Positions 35,751 to 42,784 of a stretch of DNA of 64,000 nt are shown piece by piece. The notes under the pieces were generated by a model that was given only the letters and a program-made list of their open reading frames with translations, was not told the DNA's origin and made no database searches. Each line of letters begins with the position of its first letter. The stretch's first letter is position 1. This stretch comes from Lishizhenia tianjinensis (lineage in GTDB: Bacteria; Bacteroidota; Bacteroidia; Flavobacteriales_D; Crocinitomicaceae): contig CALQIX020000021.1 of the NCBI GenBank assembly GCA_943330745.2, positions 1 to 64,000 of the forward strand. The letters are read 5' to 3'. Made by a program: the position numbers and the translations under genes.

Positions 35751-36461
35751 AATTAGTCCTTCGTCAATCATTGAGTGACCGTTCATTCTCAGGAATAGTT
35801 GAATTAAAGCTATAACATCCTTTTCACAATAACGACCAATTCGTTCTAAATCCTTTTCCTCGTAATAAACACGTGCTACATCGGCACCTGAAATATCATC
35901 CTTTGGAGTTGGAATATTAAACACATGGCAAAGTAAGGCAAGGGAGGTATACGCTTTATAATCCCCGAATTTCCACAACTCCATCGTGTCTAAGTGGTTC
36001 ACTTCCCATGGTTTTTTACCGGCTAAATTTAAAATAGGGGGTATTTTTATCCCGTTAATTAGCATTCTTCGACAAAGGTAGGGGAAGTCAAATTCTTTGG
36101 CATTATGTCCGCATAAAATATGGTTAGGACCTGAAAAATGATCTTCCAACATTTTCTTGAATTGATTTAGCAGCGTTTCTTCATCATCGTGAACAAATGA
36201 CTTCAAGCGCATGGTTCGATCACCTGTTGACGTGTTGCGGATATATCCAACCGAAATGCAAATGATTTTACCGAATTCGGAAAATATACCAGCGCGTTCA
36301 TTATATATTTCATCGTATTGCTTTATATCTGTTTTTTGAGAGCGCGTTTTTGCTTCAAATAAATGTTTGGTTGTTTCGTCAACCTCTTCATACAAATAGG
36401 TTTGAGGGACAGTTTCAATGTCGAGGAAAAGAATGTTTTCCAATTGGATTTTATCTAACAT
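35739..36461 (-). CDS. Predicted 3'-5' exonuclease (PolB-like, DEDD fold)
   Basis: 240 residues of the RNase H-like exonuclease group related to the PolB proofreading domain. It has ExoI ILFLDIETVPQ (Asp14, Glu16), ExoII GHNAKEFDFPYLCRRML, and ExoIII region CEKDVIALIQLF with a Tyr/Asp arrangement (RYCEKDVI). No polymerase domain. A proofreading-like nuclease or nucleotide cleaner is likely, but biology is unknown. It starts about 100 bp from the Kup gene and overlaps msrA by 12 bp at the 3' end. Confidence 0.85.
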   Translation of the reverse strand: MLDKIQLENILFLDIETVPQTYLYEEVDETTKHLFEAKTRSQKTDIKQYDEIYNERAGIFSEFGKIICISVGYIRNTSTGDRTMRLKSFVHDDEETLLNQFKKMLEDHFSGPNHILCGHNAKEFDFPYLCRRMLINGIKIPPILNLAGKKPWEVNHLDTMELWKFGDYKAYTSLALLCHVFNIPTPKDDISGADVARVYYEEKDLERIGRYCEKDVIALIQLFLRMNGHSMIDEGLISIA

Positions 36462-36560
36462 AAGTAAGTATTTTACTTGAAGTTAGTCATAAAAAATGAA
36501 ATTGCTGTAAATTAATCGATAAAAATTACAGTCTATTAATCTTAATTCTTTAGAATTAAA

Positions 36561-38546
36561 TTATTTAGAATAATCCTCGTAATCTTCTGTAATATCTTGT
36601 TGAATTTTTGCTGCAACAGTAATTGGTACAAATTCTACAATTACATTTGTCTTGTCTAAGCCAAAATCTTCAGCAGGTTTTAATCCCGTAGATTTTACGA
36701 ATCGATACGCTCTAACGCACAGTTTTTGGAAGGTTGTTAGATCATTATCAGTGGATATTCTTGAATTTAACACAACAAATTTAAAATCGGGTTCGCTAAA
36801 ACGACCTTTCATGCTTTGGAATACACTGTCGCCAGAGATTTCGCCTTTTTCCACCATTTTGTCATGGATTTTGCGAATTAAAAATTCGGTACGGTGCTCT
36901 TCCTTAAATCCAAATTGAAGGGTAATGTAATAAGCTGATTTATCAATGATTTCATTCACTGAATAATGAACGCCCCATGGCTCACCTAAAATTTCAACAT
37001 GTACAAACCAATAAACGCCTGCTTTTCTTGGTTTCTTCCGAAATAGTGCATAGAAGACAGTTGAATCCAAATGTTTGCAATCTGTACTGCGTGTAGGGAA
37101 AACAATATTGGATGCTTCAAAAGACATATTTGTATCACTCTGAAGTGCAGTAATTAACGGCTTTACCTGATCCATTGGGATATACTCCGTAATGGATGAA
37201 CGCAATTGTCTAGCTCTAAAAAATAAATACAATAGGGCGAAAAATGTAAATGCAAGTATTAATGTAAACTCAGCCCCAGGAGCGCTTGATCCATCCTCAA
37301 ATTGATGTCCATGTCCGATTTTAGACAAATTAGAGAGCAAGAAAATCCCCTCAATTAATAAGAATACTCCAAATAAAACAAAGTAAAATCCTTTCGCGCG
37401 TGGATATTTATACAACAACAATAAGCAAAGTAAAATAGATGTCATTACCATATCGATTGTTATGGCTAATCCATAAATTGCTTCCATGGCCGTGGCTTCC
37501 CTGAAAATTAAAATTATTAGGATACATCCTGCCATTAGAAACCAATTCACAAATGGAATGTAGATTTGACCTTTGTGGTCGGTTGGATATTTAACTTTTA
37601 AGTTTGTCCATAACTTCAACTTGATGGCTTCATTCATTAAGGTAAATACTCCGGTAATTAAAGCTTGCGATGCAATTATCGTGGCAGCTGTGGCTAAAAT
37701 AATTGCAAAAGGGATCAAATCTTTTGGAACCATTGCATAAAATACAGTTTGTTTCTCTGCCAAGTGAAAACCATCCGACAAACACAACGCAGATTGACCC
37801 AAATAATTAATTACAAGGAATATAGAAACAAAAGACCAGCTAATTCTAATATTTCCTTTTCCGCAATGCCCTAAATCCGAATAAAGCGCCTCAGCACCAG
37901 TGGTACATAAAAATACAGCCCCTAATACCCAAAATCCACCTGGAACGTTAACAATCATGTTGTATGCATAGTATGGATTAAAGGCTTCCAAAACAATTGG
38001 GTTCTTTGAAATATTTATTAGTCCCAAATATCCAAGGAAAATGAACCAGAGTAACATTATCGGGCCAAAGGCTTTTCCGATTAAATCAGTACCAAACTGT
38101 TGAACTGAAAAAAGAACAAGGATAATTCCGATTACAATTGGTATGATTGGAAGGTCTGGATTTACATTCCCTAATCCTTCTACAGCGGATGAAATGGAAA
38201 TGGCAGGAGTAATAAAACCATCGGCTAACAATGTGGCGCAACCAATTAAAGCGGGAATTATTACCCATTTTTTCTTTTCTTTTAACAGGGCGAAAAGTGC
38301 GAATATCCCTCCTTCACCTTTATTGTCCGCATTCAACGCAAAGAAAATGTATTTAATGGTGGCTAAAAGTATCAAGGTCCAAATAACAGAAGACAATCCT
38401 CCCATGATCAAATCTTGATTGAAATTCTTGCCACCTCCTGTGATTGCCTGAAAAACATATAATGGCGATGTACCAATATCTCCGAAAACAATTCCAATCG
38501 TGATAAGAACTCCTGCAACTGATTTTTTGTGTAAAGTATCTGTCAT
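36561..38546 (-). CDS. kup: Kup-type potassium transporter
   Basis: 661-residue inner-membrane K+/H+ symporter (KUP/HAK/KT family). The N terminus [25 protein letters not shown] is the KUP signature, followed by [32 protein letters not shown]-type TM2 (the NKGEGGIFA motif), and [17 protein letters not shown]. About 12 TM helices. The C-terminal 200 residues form the soluble domain, ending [15 protein letters not shown]. Single gene; no clear upstream box. Its stop is followed by a 100-base gap before the exonuclease gene. Confidence 0.95.
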   Translation of the reverse strand: [661 protein letters not shown]

Positions 38547-38603
38547 AATGGCCGTAAAATTATCTAATATATTAAACTAAAGCTCCTTTTTATCGAATTA
38601 TTT

Positions 38604-39365
38604 TTATCTCAAACAAAATCCCAAAACAGCATCCACAAATTCATCGGGTTTCTCGGCATGCACCCAATGTCCGGCCTGAGAAATTGTTATATACTGACTA
38701 TCTGGAAAAAGGTTCTCAATGTCAGAAATATCTTCATCCAAAATATAATTAGATAATTCGCCTCTAATAAAAAGGGTAGGGGTAAATACTTCAGTCTCAG
38801 GAATGGGTTCTAAAATTTGATCCATCGATGCCTCTAATACCGCTACATTCATGCGCCAAGCTAATTGCCCTTTTTCTTTCCAATAGAGATTTTTAAGCAG
38901 AAATTGTTTTACACCTTCCGATTCAATGTATTTATTTAATTCCTTATCCGCTTCACTGCGCGAAGAAACACCGTCTAATTTAACGGCATGAATTCCTTCC
39001 AGAATATGTTGGTGATGCGGAGGATACCCCTTAATTCCCATATCCACTACAATGAGTTTGTCAATGAGTTTTGGATTCAATTGCGTTGTAAGCATAGCAA
39101 CCTTACCACCCATGGAATGACCGACAAGAATTATCTTTTCAAGTTTTAAGGCATGAATTAGTTCAATTATATCAGACGCCATGGCCTGGTAGCTCGTGTC
39201 GGGGTCCCAATTTGAATGACCGTGATTTCGGAGATCAACTAAAATTACGCGAAAATAAACAGCAAATTTTTTGGCTTGAGTTTGCCAGTTGTCGGATGAA
39301 CCAAATAAACCGTGTAGAATTATTAGTGGTTGCCCAGAACCGATTTCCCGGTAATTTAATTTCAT
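38604..39365 (-). CDS. Alpha/beta hydrolase (YbfF-like esterase)
   Basis: 253 residues. Hydrolase-fold features: LIILHGLFGSSDNW (oxyanion loop), VDLRNHGHSN, GHSMGGKVAM with the nucleophile Ser (about residue 93), and the histidine in SQAGHWVHAEKP. The acidic residue is probably Asp/Glu in LIRGELSNYI. It resembles E. coli YbfF, a thioesterase/esterase. The start overlaps the upstream lipoprotein gene by 4 bp (ATGA, 39362-39365), which points to coupling with a metal-binding lipoprotein; the reason is unclear. Confidence 0.9.
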   Translation of the reverse strand: MKLNYREIGSGQPLIILHGLFGSSDNWQTQAKKFAVYFRVILVDLRNHGHSNWDPDTSYQAMASDIIELIHALKLEKIILVGHSMGGKVAMLTTQLNPKLIDKLIVVDMGIKGYPPHHQHILEGIHAVKLDGVSSRSEADKELNKYIESEGVKQFLLKNLYWKEKGQLAWRMNVAVLEASMDQILEPIPETEVFTPTLFIRGELSNYILDEDISDIENLFPDSQYITISQAGHWVHAEKPDEFVDAVLGFCLR

Positions 39366-39760
39366 TTTTTCTCGCTTGTAGAACTGATTTTCTCTGATTT
39401 AACAGGGTAGGTAGTGAATTGTCCTTCGTTGAATGTTTCAATCAATGCGATGATTTCCTTTTCTTTCATTTTTGTGTCATCGTAGGAAATTTTGGTAACT
39501 TGTTTTTCCGCTTCCTCCACCCATTCAAATTCAACTCTAGAAACTGCTCCGGTTTTTTTTAATCCTTTACGAATCGATCCACCGCAGTTCATTTCGCAAG
39601 ACATTCCTTCAATTTCAACGGTTAGCATTTGGTTGGGCTTAACTATTGCTACTGTTTTTTCCACTTTTGGTTTCGCGTTCTTAACAATGATTTTCTCTTC
39701 TTGAGTGGTGCAAGAAACGAATAGCAACATAAAAAACAAAATAGATACAACGGCTTTCAT
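39362..39760 (-). CDS. Lipoprotein with heavy-metal-associated-like (HMA) domain
   Basis: 132 residues from the ATG at 39760. SPII signal (KAVVSILFFMLLFVSC, lipobox Cys), then a charged linker and an HMA-like domain from about residue 45: MLTVEIEGMSCEMNCGGSIRKGLKKTGAVSRVEFEW. The metal loop is CEMNC, a CxxxC where HMA proteins usually have CxxC. The beta-alpha pattern and GMxC match HMA. It may bind copper or a similar metal in the periplasm. The tail is basic and Ser-rich (KSEKISSTSEKK). Its stop overlaps the hydrolase start (ATGA). Confidence 0.75.
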   Translation of the reverse strand: MKAVVSILFFMLLFVSCTTQEEKIIVKNAKPKVEKTVAIVKPNQMLTVEIEGMSCEMNCGGSIRKGLKKTGAVSRVEFEWVEEAEKQVTKISYDDTKMKEKEIIALIETFNEGQFTTYPVKSEKISSTSEKK

Positions 39761-39775
39761 AGAGTAGATTTGAAT

Positions 39776-39783
39776 CAAAATTA
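39776..39783 (-). promoter_or_regulatory. -7 box for the HMA lipoprotein/hydrolase pair
   Basis: TAATTTTG on the minus strand matches TAnnTTTG, 15 bases before the ATG at 39760. A TTG lies 23 bases further upstream, a little wide for a -33 element. Confidence 0.4.
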
Positions 39784-39827
39784 CAAAATAACGGTTTGAT
39801 AGCGTTCAATTTTTCCATTTTGTATTG

Positions 39828-39835
39828 TATATTTG
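39828..39835 (+). promoter_or_regulatory. -7 box for the 39851 lipoprotein
   Basis: TATATTTG matches TAnnTTTG 15 bases before the ATG, in the divergent gap with the HMA gene. Confidence 0.45.
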
Positions 39836-39850
39836 CCAAAAATTAAATAA

Positions 39851-40261
39851 ATGAAAAAGTTATTTTTTATAGCATTTCTTTCTTTACTTGCAGTGTCATG
39901 TGGGAAATATGAGGAAGGTCCTGGGATTTCACTTTTGTCCAAAAAGAATAGAATTACGAATGTCTGGAGTTTATCATCAAGAATGACCAATAGTCAAACA
40001 ACAAATTTGTCAAATTCTACATGGAAAGTAGAGATTAATGATGATGAAACATACAACTCACAAGCAACTTATCTTGGTATTCCTTTTTTAAATGAAAGTG
40101 GAATATGGAAGTTTTCTACTGATAAAAGTCAATTGCTTACTACCCCTTCAGGTTCTTCAAATACGGATAGTTGGGAAATTATTCGTCTTACAAAAGATGA
40201 ACTGAAATTAAAATATATTTCAGGTGGAGATACAATTGTAGATACTTTTACAGGTCAGTAG
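39851..40261 (+). CDS. Lipocalin-like small lipoprotein
   Basis: 136 residues. SPII signal KKLFFIAFLSLLAVSC with lipobox Cys17, then GKYEEGPGISLLSKKNRITNVW. The rest is short beta strands: WSLSSRMTN, WKVEINDDETYNS, GIWKFSTDKSQLLTT, WEIIRLTKDELKLKY, and DTIVDTFTG at the end. The pattern of small strands with W/F resembles the lipocalin-like/DUF5004-type lipoproteins common in Bacteroidetes, but that is only a likeness. Monocistronic, divergent from the HMA gene. Confidence 0.65.
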   Translation: MKKLFFIAFLSLLAVSCGKYEEGPGISLLSKKNRITNVWSLSSRMTNSQTTNLSNSTWKVEINDDETYNSQATYLGIPFLNESGIWKFSTDKSQLLTTPSGSSNTDSWEIIRLTKDELKLKYISGGDTIVDTFTGQ

Positions 40262-40316
40262 GTTATCACAAAATAATGGACTTGGTAACGACCAAGCAAA
40301 AAAAATTAAAAGTTTT

Positions 40317-40434
40317 GGCTCCGTGGCGCAACTGTCCTTTTAGGTATTTCAGTTGCTCACTCGCCAAATAAAAATGGCTCCGTGGCGCAACTGTCCTTTT
40401 AGGTATTTCAGTTGCTCACTCGCCAAATAAAAAT
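40317..40434 (+). repeat. Two 59-bp tandem repeats, each starting with a tRNA-Arg 5' fragment
   Basis: Units 40317-40375 and 40376-40434 are identical. Each begins with the first 19 bases of the tRNA-Arg gene that follows (GGCTCCGTGGCGCAACTGT) and then has a 40-base tail of its own. Inside each unit TGGCG/CGCCA and CAACTG/CAGTTG can pair around a TCCTTTTAGG-containing loop. The third occurrence of the 19 bases is the tRNA itself at 40435, exactly 59 bases on. Origin: duplication around the tRNA gene, or remnants of an integrated element. An assembly artefact cannot be excluded. Confidence 0.85.
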
Positions 40435-40508
40435 GGCTCCGTGGCGCAACTGTATAGCGCACTGGATTTCGGCTCCAGCGGTTGGGGGTTAGAATCCCTC
40501 CGGGGTCA
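40435..40508 (+). tRNA. tRNA-Arg (anticodon TCG)
   Basis: A 74-nt cloverleaf. Acceptor GGCTCCG pairs with CGGGGTC (two G-U type pairs). The D arm is GGC-GCAACTGTATA-GC-like, the anticodon stem is CTGGA/TCCAG around TTTCGGC (anticodon TCG), and the T loop is GTTAGAA. No CCA is encoded. Preceded by two tandem 59-bp copies of its own 5' end. Confidence 0.9.
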
Positions 40509-40519
40509 CAAAGTAGAGC

Positions 40520-40554
40520 AAAAGTCCCATTCCTGTTAGGTTTGGGGCTTTTTT
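40520..40554 (+). terminator. Terminator of tRNA-Arg
   Basis: AAAAGTCCC and GGGGCTTTT pair (one G-U wobble) around a 15-base loop and are followed by T-rich sequence, starting 12 bases after the tRNA. Confidence 0.7.
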
Positions 40555-40851
40555 AATTCATGAACCCAAGCGGAATGTAAAAGTGCTATATCCCTTTATA
40601 GTTTTGAGTTTTTTGTTATTTAAAGAGTTAGAACTGGTAGATGTTACATGCACACATTTTTAAGTATTAATGGATAAAAGTGTCCATTATTTTTGATTTG
40701 AACTTATTTTTTCTAGACTTAGAGGTCGATTATTCATTGAAAAATCACGTTTAATAGTTTTTTTATTCAAATGATGCCAAGTTTTCATCATAAATAAACT
40801 TGACGAGTTTAAAATGTCCTGTTTTTATACTAATATAATGGACAAAATATT

Positions 40852-40859
40852 TATATTTG
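40852..40859 (+). promoter_or_regulatory. -7 box of the AbiE operon
   Basis: TATATTTG matches TAnnTTTG, 15 bases before the TTG start at 40875. It sits next to the inverted repeat ending at 40844, so a bound AbiEi could block it. Confidence 0.5.
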
Positions 40860-40874
40860 CTTTTATAATATAAA

Positions 40875-41600
40875 TTGAAAACCACTGAATACATAGTACT
40901 TAAAGTTGATAGACTTCCTAAGGGATACGTATTCACCTATTCTGATTTTACTGCAGAGGTGGGTAAAAAAGAAGCGGTGATAAAAGCCTTGAACAGGATG
41001 GTGGCTTCGGGCAAAATCGCGAAACTATCCAAGGGCAAATACTACAAGCCCGAAAATTCCCCATTTGGTAAGCTACAACCCAATCAGTCGCAAGTAGTAA
41101 AAGATCTATTGGAAGAAAACGGGAAAGTAACCGGCTATCTTACAGGGTTTAGTATTTACAATCAGTTGGGTTTAACCACACAAGTGAGTAATACCATGCA
41201 GATAGGGAAAAATCAAGTTCGCCCTAACTTTAAAAGAGAACGTTATACAATTGCTTTTGTAAAGCAAAAGAATACAATCACCAAAGAGAATATTCCATTA
41301 TTGCAAATACTTGATGCTATTCGATACATCAAAAAAGTACCTGACGCTAATATTGAAACCTCCTGCAAGCGGTTTTTAACTATCCTCAAAAATCTGTCTG
41401 AAACGCAAATTAATACCATGATTCGTTTAGCACTTAAATATTCTCCTGCGACAAGGGCTTTATTAGGTGCGTTATTGGAGCAGCTTCAAGTAGATATATC
41501 CAGTGAGGCCTTATTCAAATCACTAAATCCGATTACCAAATACCGGCTTACAGGTGCTACAAAAGTTTTATCAACCACCGAAAAATGGAATATTCTATGA
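40875..41600 (+). CDS. AbiEi-like antitoxin (DUF6088)
   Basis: 241 residues from a TTG at 40875; no ATG is suitable. The N-terminal ~70 residues form a winged-helix (GYVFTYSDFTAEVGKKEAVIKALNRMVASGKIAKLSKGKYYKP), and the rest (GYLTGFSIYNQLGLTTQVSNTMQIGKN) fits the AbiEi/DUF6088 C-terminal domain. In type IV AbiE systems AbiEi represses its own operon through inverted repeats and counters the AbiEii nucleotidyltransferase toxin. Those features match here: toxin gene overlapping by 4 bp and inverted repeats upstream. Next to tRNA-Arg, so it is probably a mobile or defence locus. Confidence 0.85.
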   Translation: MKTTEYIVLKVDRLPKGYVFTYSDFTAEVGKKEAVIKALNRMVASGKIAKLSKGKYYKPENSPFGKLQPNQSQVVKDLLEENGKVTGYLTGFSIYNQLGLTTQVSNTMQIGKNQVRPNFKRERYTIAFVKQKNTITKENIPLLQILDAIRYIKKVPDANIETSCKRFLTILKNLSETQINTMIRLALKYSPATRALLGALLEQLQVDISSEALFKSLNPITKYRLTGATKVLSTTEKWNIL

Positions 41601-42541
41601 CGCTACACCAAGACACGAAATTATTTTCTAACACGTTGAGAGCTGCATCACAGCATTTGGACATCAAGTTGGAATTTGTAGAAAAAGATTATTGGATAAC
41701 ATACGTTTTAAGTCGGTTGGCAAAAAGTAAATTTGTCAATGAGTCGGTTTTCAAGGGTGGAACATCTTTATCGAAAGGTTACAATTTAATTGAACGGTTT
41801 TCTGAAGATGTAGATATCGCCATCATCAACGACAGTAATAAAACAGGCAATGAAGTTAAAACCATTATTCGTGCTATTGAAAAAGAGATTACAACTGATC
41901 TATCCGAAAGGTATATCGAGGACGTAACCAGTAAAGGTTCAAGATTCAGAAAATCGGTTTTTGAATATATAGCAACTGAAAAAGCCAATGCAAATAATAA
42001 ACTCATCATTGAAATAAATTCGTTTTCAAATCCTGTTCCTTATCAACGATTGACCATAAAAAGTATGGTGTTTGATTTTTTGACAGAAACAAAAAATGAA
42101 AAATATATGGAGCGATACAATCTACAATCTGTTGAAGTAAATGTCTTAAGCAAAGAGCAAACGCTATTAGAAAAGTTGGTGTCGTTAATTCGCTTTTCAT
42201 TCAAGGAAAATACAGTTGAAGGTATTTCTGAAAAGATAAGACACTTCTATGATCTATATTATTTAATGAAAAATCCCGAGTGTATTGAATTTGTTGAATC
42301 AAATTCGTTTAAAAATCAATTTGATACCATACTGAAACATGATAAAGAAATTTTTGAAGAGCCTATGGGTTGGCAAATTAAATCACTTTCAGATTCCCCT
42401 CTGATAAAAGATTTCACTATCGTTTGGCGACAATTAAAAGAAAAGTATCAATCGGAACTTTCCGCTTTAGCCTACCGCCCAATTCCGAATGAAAAAGATG
42501 TTGCGACGTGCTTTCAGAATCTTATAGAAATGATTAGATAA
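41597..42541 (+). CDS. AbiEii/AbiGii-type nucleotidyltransferase toxin
   Basis: 314 residues from the ATG at 41597, which overlaps the antitoxin stop as ATGA; an ATG 12 bases upstream would add four residues. Nucleotidyltransferase motif: VFKGGTSLSKGY (GG, then Ser/Lys), then RFSEDVDIAI with the two catalytic aspartates. The later NVLSKEQTLLEKLVSLI and KIRHFYDLYYLM segments are the conserved helical part. In known AbiE systems the toxin stops growth; the proposed substrate is GTP-type nucleotide or tRNA ends, and I cannot say which here. Likely a phage-abortive or TA module. Confidence 0.9.
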   Translation: MTLHQDTKLFSNTLRAASQHLDIKLEFVEKDYWITYVLSRLAKSKFVNESVFKGGTSLSKGYNLIERFSEDVDIAIINDSNKTGNEVKTIIRAIEKEITTDLSERYIEDVTSKGSRFRKSVFEYIATEKANANNKLIIEINSFSNPVPYQRLTIKSMVFDFLTETKNEKYMERYNLQSVEVNVLSKEQTLLEKLVSLIRFSFKENTVEGISEKIRHFYDLYYLMKNPECIEFVESNSFKNQFDTILKHDKEIFEEPMGWQIKSLSDSPLIKDFTIVWRQLKEKYQSELSALAYRPIPNEKDVATCFQNLIEMIR

Positions 42542-42590
42542 TGTTCTGGCCAAATTAAAAAAGTCTTGTACTACAAACTGTAAAAATCAA

Positions 42591-42725
42591 CTATTTCTTA
42601 CCGTCTTCTTCTTTTTTAACGGTAAATGATATTCCATCAACCCCTCCAAATCGCCATAAAATTTCGATTTTTCGATATCCGGGGTTACAATTAAAGCCCG
42701 TATGAATATGAAGAGTTTTTTTCAT
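42591..42725 (-). CDS. Possible small protein, 44 residues
   Basis: An ATG-to-TAG frame (MKKTLHIHTGFNC...) with TVKKEEDGKK at the end; a Cys-Pro-Gly stretch (FNCNPGYRK) and ILWRFGGVDGISF follow a His-rich start. It lies antisense between the AbiEii toxin and the helicase gene, with an A/T-rich upstream stretch but no clear promoter box. It may be a real small gene of the accessory spot or chance. I do not recognise it. Confidence 0.3.
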   Translation of the reverse strand: MKKTLHIHTGFNCNPGYRKIEILWRFGGVDGISFTVKKEEDGKK

Positions 42726-42760
42726 TTAAAATAAATGCAAGGTAATCAACAATCTCTCCT

Positions 42761-42768
42761 TAGCTTTG
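42761..42768 (+). promoter_or_regulatory. -7 box for the DEAD-box helicase
   Basis: TAGCTTTG matches TAnnTTTG, 16 bases before the ATG at 42785; no well-spaced -33 element was seen. Confidence 0.45.
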
Positions 42769-42784
42769 CACTAAAATTATTTCT

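Larger units (their letters stand above)
40509..40874 (+). other. Non-coding stretch between tRNA-Arg and the AbiE operon
   Basis: No supported gene. It holds the tRNA terminator (40520-40554) and several inverted repeats: CAAGTTT/AAACTTG (40778-40784 and 40796-40802); TGTCCATTAT at 40681-40690 with its reverse complement ATAATGGACA at 40835-40844; and a -7 box at 40852. These are candidate operators of the AbiEi repressor. Confidence 0.6.

Noticed and set aside
40279-40294. CTTGGT-AACG-ACCAAG hairpin after the lipoprotein gene
   Set aside because: It is followed by A on the plus strand and preceded by poly-T only on the other side, so it is not a terminator for either strand.
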